Shown here: piece by piece, positions 1-4,935 of the stretch
Layout of the letters: every line of letters starts with the position of its first letter
Numbering within the stretch: position 1 is the first letter of the stretch
Source of the DNA: Bacteroidales bacterium UBA7574
Lineage (GTDB): Bacteria; Bacteroidota; Bacteroidia; Bacteroidales; Paludibacteraceae
DNA: 8,887 bases
Reading direction: 5' to 3'
Assembly (NCBI GenBank): GCA_002479035.1
Contig: DLLA01000069.1
Location: 1-8,887, forward strand
Translations under genes and position numbers: made by a program
Notes under the pieces: generated by a model
Seen by the model: only the letters and a program-made list of their open reading frames with translations
Database searches by the model: none
What the model was told of the DNA's origin: nothing

Positions 1-96
1 GGTGTCATCAACCACCTCTGCACACCCCTCCTCAAGCATACCCCCGACTGGCTCGTCTTCCTTGCCATCAAGTACGTCGGCCGCTTTCAAAAGTGA
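1..96 (+). CDS. C-terminal end of an unidentified protein (partial)
   Basis: Frame +1 is open from the first base of the window to a TGA at 94-96 and encodes 31 residues, ending TPDWLVFLAIKYVGRFQK. The composition supports coding: mostly C or G in third positions, like the other genes here, with a sharp change to AT-rich sequence right after the stop. The tail is hydrophobic and aromatic with scattered basic residues, as in membrane-associated C-terminal helices. It vaguely resembles the tails of some short-chain dehydrogenases, but 31 residues are too few to assign a family and I do not name it. An overlapping frame that starts at base 2 and ends at 220 is rejected as a shadow, because it is Ser/Pro/Thr-rich and runs on into AT-rich DNA. 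Confidence 0.6.
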   Translation, partial: GVINHLCTPLLKHTPDWLVFLAIKYVGRFQK

Positions 97-105
97 TATA
101 AGTGG

Positions 106-150
106 ACCATTTTACGTTTTAGTAGACGATAGTGCAATTCGTAAAATAGT
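106..150. repeat. Inverted repeat after the first gene, possible weak terminator
   Basis: ATTTTACG at 109-116 is matched by CGTAAAAT at 140-147, a perfect 8-bp inverted repeat with a 23-nt spacer. Two further pairs (106-107 with 149-150) extend it past one mismatch. It begins 10 nt after the stop of the upstream gene, where a terminator would be expected. However, the stem is AT-rich, the loop is long and no T-run follows the right arm, so it is not a convincing intrinsic terminator. It could instead be an operator or chance. Confidence 0.3.
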
Positions 151-225
151 GATTCTATCAAACTCATCCATCGGTGAGAAAGATATAGCCACCCGATTTA
201 ATGTAAGATTCTTCGTATAATTCTT

Positions 226-280
226 TATCTCCACCCCCAAAAGTGTAACACACAGACGATGGGGTTGGGGAGGTGATTTT
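226..280. repeat. Degenerate copy R1 of a GC-rich repeat family, intergenic
   Basis: GGGGTTGGGGAGGT at 261-274 is the exact reverse complement of ACCTCCCCAACCCC at 1953-1966 inside the downstream efflux gene, a 14/14 match in otherwise AT-rich DNA. A C-rich stretch at 226-240 (CTCCACCCCCAA) forms an imperfect inverted repeat with it; six contiguous pairs join 235-240 to 265-270. The hairpin core seen in copies R3 and R4 is missing, so this looks like an old, decayed copy. No coding role is apparent. Confidence 0.5.
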
Positions 281-321
281 ATGAAGATTCAGAAAATGAT
301 ATTGCCGTCTGCCATACAGGC

Positions 322-357
322 TGATAGAGGTTTGAATTGCTATGTTGATAGAGGTTT
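322..357. repeat. Pair of 12-bp direct repeats upstream of the nitroreductase promoter
   Basis: TGATAGAGGTTT occurs exactly at 322-333 and again at 346-357, a 24-bp period. The pair ends about 37 bp before the promoter -33 element and roughly 75-110 bp upstream of the predicted transcription start, a position where an activator could bind. No protein is implied by the sequence itself, and the repeat could be a remnant of a small duplication. Confidence 0.5.
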
Positions 358-393
358 CATGTAGAAATAAATTTACAATTTTGTAAGTATTTG

Positions 394-425
394 CTTGCGG
401 GTATGAGAAAAAAGCAGTACTTTTG
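394..425 (+). promoter_or_regulatory. Bacteroidetes-type promoter of the nitroreductase-tolC operon
   Basis: The -7 element TACTTTTG (418-425) fits the Bacteroidetes consensus TAnnTTTG exactly. CTTG at 394-397 lies 20 bp upstream, the usual distance of the -33 TTTG element, with one mismatch. Transcription should begin near 430-433, leaving a leader of about 30 nt. This promoter lies downstream of the earliest in-frame start candidate (TTG at 391), so translation must begin later, at 460. Confidence 0.7.
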
Positions 426-459
426 CGCCGTCAAACAAATACAAACAATTAAAATAACT

Positions 460-1140
460 ATGAACATGGAACCCTTGATGAGTCTTCAAGACGCGGTACT
501 TTCCCGCCATTCTGTACGTCAATACGCCGACAAACCAATTGACAATGAACGGATTACCACTCTGCAAGACAAAGTGCAAGCCCTCAATGCCGAGAGCGGA
601 TTGCACATTCAATTGGTCACCAACGAGCCCCATGCCTTCGACTCATTTATGGCACACTATGGCAAGTTTTCAGGTGTGCGCAACTACTTTGCGCTCATTG
701 GTTCCGGCGACAACTTGGACGAGCGTTGCGGCTACTATGGAGAACAACTGGTACTTCTCGCACAGCAACTCGGACTCAACACCTGTTGGGTAGGAATGAC
801 TTTCAAGAAGGTGACCAAAGCATTAGACATACGCAAAGGCGAGAAATTGGCTGCTGTCATTGCTCTGGGCTACGGACAGACGCAAGGCATCCCTCACAAG
901 AGCAAGACTATCAGCGATGTAGCCTCCTGTACTGGCGATATGCCCGAATGGTTCCGCAAAGGTGTAGAGTGCGCATTACTTGCCCCTACCGCGCTCAACA
1001 AGCAGAAATTCCGTTTTGAATTGGCAGGCGGCAAAGTACGTGCCACTACCTCTTGGGGACCTTTTACCAAAGTGGATTTAGGTATTGCCAAATACCACTT
1101 TGAGATTGGTGCCAATGTCGGACACAATATCTGGCTGTAG
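460..1140 (+). CDS. TM1586-type nitroreductase family protein
   Basis: Predicted 226-residue cytoplasmic flavin (FMN) oxidoreductase of the putative TM nitroreductase type (Thermotoga TM1586-like), in which two nitroreductase-like halves lie in one chain. The first half opens with the family signature SRHSVRQY (residues 15-22), whose Arg residues normally contact the FMN phosphate, and includes GYYGEQLVLLAQQLGLNTCWVG (91-112, the dimerisation/flavin helix and following strand). The second half begins near MPEWFRKGVECALLAPTALN (161-180) and ends with VDLGIAKYHFEIGA (205-218). The start is ATG 460; ATGs at 466 and 478 are alternatives. More upstream starts would lie before the predicted transcription start. 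Family members reduce nitro or quinone compounds with NAD(P)H, but the natural substrate is not visible here. It is first in an operon with the efflux gene 5 bp downstream. Confidence 0.85.
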   Translation: MNMEPLMSLQDAVLSRHSVRQYADKPIDNERITTLQDKVQALNAESGLHIQLVTNEPHAFDSFMAHYGKFSGVRNYFALIGSGDNLDERCGYYGEQLVLLAQQLGLNTCWVGMTFKKVTKALDIRKGEKLAAVIALGYGQTQGIPHKSKTISDVASCTGDMPEWFRKGVECALLAPTALNKQKFRFELAGGKVRATTSWGPFTKVDLGIAKYHFEIGANVGHNIWL

Positions 1141-1145
1141 AACGT

Positions 1146-2615
1146 ATGAACACCTCATTCCGAAACCTTCTTTTTGTTCTCGCCATTTTGGCGTTGCCAC
1201 TAATTCAAACAGAGGGGCAAAACTCTCTCATAAAGTCTGACACAATACAAAACACCCCCTCTTTGAGCAGGCAATGGGAGTCGGAGGGCATCCTCACCCT
1301 CGACTCCTGTCTCTCTCTTGCCCGCCAGAACAACAAGGAGTTGCGTCGTGCCGCATTGGATATCGACAAGGCGCAACAGGTTAAGAACCAAGCCTTTACC
1401 AACTACTTCCCGCAGGTCAAAGCCACCGCTATCGGCTATCATAGTCTGCACCCGATAGTGGAAGTGGGCATTGAGGACTTCGGCAATGCCTCCGTGCGCG
1501 ACCTTCTCACCACCCTCTACGGCAACTATGGCGCAGCATTGGGGTTGGACAATACCGTCTCCCTCTTCCAATACGGCTACCAAGTGGGCGTCACTGCACT
1601 CCAACCCGTCTATATGGGCGGCAAGATTGTGGCTGGCAACCAATTGGCAAAAGTAGGCGTAGAGGCGGCACAACTGCAGGCACAAATCACCGGGCGCGAC
1701 CTGCTTGAGCAAGTGGAGGAGAGTTATTGGCTAGTCGTCGGGCTTACCGAGAAACAGCAGACGCTCCAATCGGTCACATCCCTTCTCGACACCATACATC
1801 GTACTATCCGCTCTGCCGTGGAGGCAGGCTTGGCACTCCAAACAGACCTCCTGCAAGTGGAACTCCGTCAGTCCGAAATCCACCGTACCCAAATCCAATT
1901 GGACAACGGTCTCGCCCTCGCCAAAAGGGCATTGTGGCAAGCAATTGCCCCGACCTCCCCAACCCCTCCAAAGGAGGGGCTTACAGAGTATAATGATATA
2001 CGTGTAGAGCCCATCTATACAGACACGATAATGCAAGTCCCCCTCTTTGAGGGGGGCGGGGGAGTCGGAGGCGAGGTCCCTGAATCCTCTCTCCTTTCCC
2101 TCCAAGTCCGTGCTGCCCAACTCAACCGCCGTATGACCATTGCCGATGCCCTACCGCAGGTGGCGGTAGGGGCGCACTATGGGTACAGCAATATGCAAGC
2201 CAACTTCCTACGCGACGGACTGGGCAGCAAGACGGGCAACGGGGCTGTCTTCGTATCTGTCTCTGTCCCCCTGACCGATTGGTGGAAGACCGGACACAAG
2301 ATTCGCGAGAACAATATCGCCCTTGAGCAGGCACGCCTGCAGGAGCAGCACACCAACCAACTCCTCACCCTCCGCACGCAACAGGCTTATGACAAATTGA
2401 TAGAGTCCTGTCTCCTTATCTCCGAGAACCGCCACGCCTTGGACATCGCCCGCGAGAACTACCGCCTTTCCGGTGTCAACTACCGCGCAGGCATGGGCAC
2501 TATCACCGACCTGCTCACTGCCCAAACAGCACTCCTGCAAGCCGAAAACAACCTAACCGATGCACTCATCGCCTATCGTGTCAATCTCCGACGATATACG
2601 GACCTCACACGCTGA
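1146..2615 (+). CDS. TolC-family outer-membrane efflux protein
   Basis: A 489-residue protein with an N-terminal signal peptide (hydrophobic residues 8-20, likely cut near TEG-QN at 24-25). Two related halves are typical of the TolC/OEP fold: helix-strand segments at about 50-265 and 315-485. Recognisable signatures include LTLDSCLSLARQNNKELRRA (50-69), FPQVKATAIGYHS (88-100), its second-half counterpart LPQVAVGAHYGYSN (336-349), and the C-terminal NYRAGMGTITDLLTAQTALL (445-464). TolC trimers form the outer-membrane and periplasmic duct of RND, ABC or MFS exporters. No inner-membrane pump or adaptor gene is in the window, so the partner and substrate are unknown. It is probably co-transcribed with the nitroreductase. 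Two oddities: residues about 37-48 and the linker 269-314 between the halves are encoded by a GC-rich repeat (separate entries), giving unusual peptides such as PTSPTPPKEG and EGGGGVGGE. The frame stays open throughout. Confidence 0.9.
   Translation: MNTSFRNLLFVLAILALPLIQTEGQNSLIKSDTIQNTPSLSRQWESEGILTLDSCLSLARQNNKELRRAALDIDKAQQVKNQAFTNYFPQVKATAIGYHSLHPIVEVGIEDFGNASVRDLLTTLYGNYGAALGLDNTVSLFQYGYQVGVTALQPVYMGGKIVAGNQLAKVGVEAAQLQAQITGRDLLEQVEESYWLVVGLTEKQQTLQSVTSLLDTIHRTIRSAVEAGLALQTDLLQVELRQSEIHRTQIQLDNGLALAKRALWQAIAPTSPTPPKEGLTEYNDIRVEPIYTDTIMQVPLFEGGGGVGGEVPESSLLSLQVRAAQLNRRMTIADALPQVAVGAHYGYSNMQANFLRDGLGSKTGNGAVFVSVSVPLTDWWKTGHKIRENNIALEQARLQEQHTNQLLTLRTQQAYDKLIESCLLISENRHALDIARENYRLSGVNYRAGMGTITDLLTAQTALLQAENNLTDALIAYRVNLRRYTDLTR
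1255..1287 (+). repeat. Repeat copy R2 inside tolC (just after the signal peptide)
   Basis: A 33-bp copy in the same orientation as R4 (2039-2071). The first 13 bases (CCCCCTCTTTGAG) and last 12 (GGGAGTCGGAGG) are identical to R4, with the same 8-base distance between them; I count about 27/33 identities. It encodes part of TPSLSRQWESEG (residues 37-48) at the start of the mature protein. The hairpin core is degraded: only CTC-TTT-GAG still pairs. Confidence 0.65.
1950..1983 (-). repeat. Repeat copy R3 inside tolC (left side of the linker)
   Basis: This copy lies in inverse orientation to R2 and R4. It holds a perfect hairpin core, CCCCTCC (1963-1969), AAA, GGAGGGG (1973-1979), preceded by the tail ACCTCCCCAAC. 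The reverse complement aligns along its length with R4 with only scattered differences. It encodes PTSPTPPKEG (residues 269-278), a Pro-rich peptide I do not expect in a TolC helix, placed right after the last helix of the first half. Confidence 0.7.
2039..2071 (+). repeat. Repeat copy R4 inside tolC (right side of the linker)
   Basis: A 33-bp copy with a perfect hairpin core, CCCCCTC (2039-2045), TTT, GAGGGGG (2049-2055), followed by the tail GGGAGTCGGAGG. It encodes the Gly-rich peptide PLFEGGGGVGGE (residues about 299-310). It faces R3 across about 55 bp that encode EYNDIRVEPIYTDTIMQ, probably the native linker between the two TolC halves. R3 and R4 could also pair with each other in the mRNA. 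Confidence 0.7.
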
Positions 2616-2721
2616 CAAGAGCATGGTGGTATTTTCGCAATCTATATGCCATTCGGATAGACGCACACCTTTTGGCACGATTATTGTCGAACAGCCATTC
2701 GGAACATAAACCACAACGAAA

Positions 2722-4416
2722 ATGGAAAAGAATTCATGTCCTTTTGTCCCTAATTTCCTGCTTGGTTGTGCAGGGGGGATACAATATCTGAGTCTCAAAA
2801 ATGCCAGTCGCAACCCGCGCAAGTCGCAGGAAAAGACACTTCGTGCCATTCTCACTTACGCACGCGATACCGAATACGGCAAGGAGCACCATTTCGCCGA
2901 GATACTCGAAGCCCCGACCGATTCCGAACTCTACGCACGCTATCAGAAATACGTGCATCTGAATGATTATGAGGACCTTCGTCCCTATGTGGAGAAACAC
3001 AAGAACGGCGGCGAGAACATCCTTTTCCCCGGCAAACCGATTATGTATGCCACCACTTCGGGTACCACCAAAGAACCGAAATGGGTGCCTATTACCAAAG
3101 AATACCTCAACAACATCTACGGCAAGATGACCAAGGTATGGCTCTTCAATTTTATCAAGAACCGCCCGAAAGTCTTCACCGGCAAGATTGTGTCCATCGT
3201 CGGCAAAGTGAAAGAAGGCGAAGCCCCCGACGGCACGATGTATGGTTCCGTGAGCGGCGTTACCCAGCGCGACTGCCCGAAGTTTGTCAAGAAACTGTAT
3301 GCTTCCCCCGCATCAGTATTCTCCATTGAGGACTACACCGCCCGCTACTACACCATTATGCGTATGGGTATCGAGCGCAATGTAACGCTTATCGTTACCG
3401 CCAACCCGTCCACCATCGTGGAGATGCAGAACAATGTCAACGAGTATTTCGGGGACTATTGCAACGACATCGAGCATGGTACGCTCAAAGCCTCGCTCAA
3501 TATCCCGCAATGGATACGCGATGACATTCAGCCATACCTAAAACCCAACCCCGAGCGTGCCAACGAACTGCGTGCGCTCAAAACCAAATACGGCACCGTG
3601 CTGCCCAAACACTACTGGCCTAATCTCCAGATACTCAACACATGGAAGTGCGGCAATACCAAAGTGTATGTCGAGAAATTCAAAGACTCTTTCCCCAAGG
3701 GTATGCTCCATCAGGAGTTCGGCTATTTTGCTTCCGAGTGCCGTTTCGGTCTGGTGTTGGACGATACGCTCAATACCGTCCTCTTCCCGCATTTCCACTA
3801 CTACGAGTTCATCGCCGAGGACGAACTCGACAGCGACAACAAGCATTTCCTGCAACTCTGGCAACTCGAAAAAGGCAAGCGTTACTGCCCGTATGTAACC
3901 ACCTTTGCGGGGCTTTACCGCTACAATATGAACGACCTCGTTGAGGTGGGCGACCCGTTCTGCAACACGCCTACCGTCCACATGATCCAGAAGGTGAACG
4001 GCATCGTAACCATGACGGGCGAGAAACTGCACGAGCGTCAGTTCATTGAGGCAGTCCACGAGGCGGAGAAGCAGACAGGCTTGCAGACCAAGTTCTTTGT
4101 TGGCTTTGCCGATATGGAGTTGTCCGCTTATCACTTCTACTACGAGTTTGCCGACCAACAGACCACGCAGGCACAGGCGGAGGAGTTTACCAAAGTGGTG
4201 GACAAGGTACTGAAAGACATCAATATCGAGTACGCCGCCAAGCGTGCGTCGTTCCGCGTGAAAGACCCGCTGACGCACCGCCTTGTCGAGCAGTCGTTTG
4301 AGAAATTCAAGGCGGAGTGCATCGCCGAAGGTGCCCGCGACGGACAGTTCAAGATGAACCTGCTCCTCCAAGACGAGAAACGCCACGCCAAGTTCAAGAA
4401 ACTGGTGCTTGCATAA
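2722..4416 (+). CDS. GH3 auxin-responsive promoter family protein (ANL-type acyl-adenylating enzyme)
   Basis: A 564-residue, predicted cytoplasmic member of the bacterial GH3 family. GH3 enzymes adenylate a carboxylic acid and, in plants, conjugate it to an amino acid; the substrate of the Bacteroidetes versions is not known to me. Adenylation motifs occur in the expected order: phosphate-binding loop TTSGTTKEPKWVPIT (111-125), FGYFASECRFG (333-343, cf. the plant YASSE motif), GLYRYNMNDLVEV (397-409, cf. YRVGD) and GEKLHE (433-438). The small C-terminal domain ends with GQFKMNLLLQ (541-550), matching the family's lysine-containing QFK motif. ATG 2722 is the earliest possible start, because an in-frame TAA lies at 2707-2709. 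The gene follows tolC by 106 bp; I found no clear promoter there, so read-through is possible. A terminator lies 88 nt after the stop. Confidence 0.85.
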   Translation: MEKNSCPFVPNFLLGCAGGIQYLSLKNASRNPRKSQEKTLRAILTYARDTEYGKEHHFAEILEAPTDSELYARYQKYVHLNDYEDLRPYVEKHKNGGENILFPGKPIMYATTSGTTKEPKWVPITKEYLNNIYGKMTKVWLFNFIKNRPKVFTGKIVSIVGKVKEGEAPDGTMYGSVSGVTQRDCPKFVKKLYASPASVFSIEDYTARYYTIMRMGIERNVTLIVTANPSTIVEMQNNVNEYFGDYCNDIEHGTLKASLNIPQWIRDDIQPYLKPNPERANELRALKTKYGTVLPKHYWPNLQILNTWKCGNTKVYVEKFKDSFPKGMLHQEFGYFASECRFGLVLDDTLNTVLFPHFHYYEFIAEDELDSDNKHFLQLWQLEKGKRYCPYVTTFAGLYRYNMNDLVEVGDPFCNTPTVHMIQKVNGIVTMTGEKLHERQFIEAVHEAEKQTGLQTKFFVGFADMELSAYHFYYEFADQQTTQAQAEEFTKVVDKVLKDINIEYAAKRASFRVKDPLTHRLVEQSFEKFKAECIAEGARDGQFKMNLLLQDEKRHAKFKKLVLA

Positions 4417-4431
4417 TCTCGGTGCCCCCCT

Positions 4432-4490
4432 CTCACCGCTTTGCAGTTCCCTCATCACGCTTTGCAGTCTCTGCCTCATCGCGCAGAACC
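4432..4490. repeat. Degenerate tandem repeat after the GH3 gene
   Basis: About three imperfect units begin CTCA(C/T)C: 4432-4450, 4451-4474 and 4475-4490. The first two share CGCTTTGCAGT, and the third is reduced to CTCATCGCGCAG. The sequence is CT-rich on the + strand and lies between the GH3 stop codon and its terminator, so it would form part of the 3' untranslated region. No function is evident. Confidence 0.5.
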
Positions 4491-4504
4491 GCACTATAAT
4501 ATAG

Positions 4505-4539
4505 AGAGACTATCTGACAAGTTTGGACAGTCTCTTTTT
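4505..4539 (+). terminator. Rho-independent terminator after the GH3 gene
   Basis: AGAGACT (4505-4511) pairs perfectly with AGTCTCT (4529-4535), and the right arm runs into TTTTT (4535-4539). Inside the loop, TC (4513-4514) can also pair with GA (4526-4527) past one mismatch, which shortens the effective loop. The position 88 nt after the stop codon fits the end of the GH3 transcript. There is no A-run on the left side, so it should work on the + strand only. Confidence 0.75.
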
Positions 4540-4673
4540 CATATCATTTTTCTTGGAAAATCATATCGGTTTGCTGTTTGGCTGGGGGCGCGGACGCCAT
4601 GCGGGGTTTCTGCAAGTCCGTATAGAGGGTACAGAAAAGACCTATAATTAGTAGAGGTAAAAAACGTAATTCC

Positions 4674-4704
4674 TTGTATATATGTGGTATATTTTGTACC
4701 TTTA
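4674..4704 (+). promoter_or_regulatory. Promoter-like element upstream of the transposase fragment
   Basis: TTG (4674-4676), exactly 20 bp, then TACCTTTA (4697-4704), which differs from TAnnTTTG only at the last base. The predicted start is near 4711. No intact gene follows at once: the RNA would cross the decayed transposase fragment and reach hemW at 4936 with a leader of about 225 nt. It may be a second hemW promoter or a relic of an earlier gene arrangement. Confidence 0.45.
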
Positions 4705-4720
4705 CGCCATAATTCAGGAT

Positions 4721-4846
4721 GGTTATGCTCACCCAACAAAGGAGGAAGTTATAGACCAGAGCACCTTGACGAAGTTCCGCAAGTTGCGCCTGCAAGATAC
4801 GGAGTTGCTATATATGCTGATATATCACATACTAATAACCCGATGA
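4721..4846 (+). pseudogene. Decayed fragment of an IS1182-type transposase
   Basis: A frame too short to stand as a gene (open from ATG 4682 to TGA 4844-4846, 54 codons) contains VIDQSTLTKFRKLRLQD (residues 23-39, bases 4748-4798) followed by TELLYMLI. From memory this matches a conserved internal stretch of DDE transposases of the IS1182 type common in Bacteroidales, where a sequence like APEDxVIxxSSLTKFRKLRLKDxxLLDMLI follows the N-terminal region and precedes the catalytic core. About 40 residues survive. The N-terminal region, the catalytic aspartates and glutamate, and both insertion-sequence ends are absent, and the frame stops soon after the match. The remnant therefore cannot code for an active enzyme. 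The ATG at 4682 overlaps the promoter-like element and is probably not a real start. Confidence 0.65.
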
Positions 4847-4871
4847 AGGAACAGAAAATACAGCATAAGAA

Positions 4872-4903
4872 TTTGTGAGTTTAATGATTTTTTTGTATTT
4901 TTG
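4872..4903 (+). promoter_or_regulatory. Bacteroidetes promoter of the hemW operon
   Basis: TTTG (4872-4875), exactly 20 bp, then TATTTTTG (4896-4903): a full match to the Bacteroidetes sigma-70-type consensus TTTG-N20-TAnnTTTG. Transcription should start near 4910, about 25 nt before the hemW ATG at 4936. It is the best promoter in the window and probably drives hemW, the penicillin-binding protein and the TPR gene together. Confidence 0.8.
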
Positions 4904-4935
4904 CGAGTTAAATATCTGCTCGTTGGCACAAATAT

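Noticed and set aside
2..220. 72-codon frame starting GTG at base 2
   Set aside because: It overlaps the better-supported frame +1 tail (1-96), is rich in Ser/Pro/Thr as expected for an out-of-frame reading, and continues into AT-rich intergenic DNA.
391..459. Upstream extension of the nitroreductase from TTG 391
   Set aside because: It would run through the -33/-7 promoter elements and add residues not typical of the family; ATG 460 lies just after the predicted transcription start.
2630..2637. TATTTTCG as a -7 element for the GH3 gene
   Set aside because: It has one mismatch to TAnnTTTG and no TTTG or TTG about 20 bp upstream; too weak to annotate.
2648..2703. 10-bp direct repeat GCCATTCGGA (2648-2657 and 2694-2703) before the GH3 gene
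   Set aside because: The repeat is real, but it is a single short pair with 46-bp spacing and no nearby promoter to give it meaning; chance cannot be excluded.
3538..4494. 318-codon frame on the minus strand
   Set aside because: It lies opposite the GH3 coding region and shows no recognisable domain; it is a shadow favoured by GC-rich codons.
4738..4745. Perfect Shine-Dalgarno-like AAAGGAGG
   Set aside because: No start codon lies at a suitable distance, it lies inside the transposase fragment, and Bacteroidetes make little use of such sites.
4684..4878. 64-codon frame starting near 4684
   Set aside because: It shares the region with the transposase fragment but in a different frame; its protein has no recognisable features.
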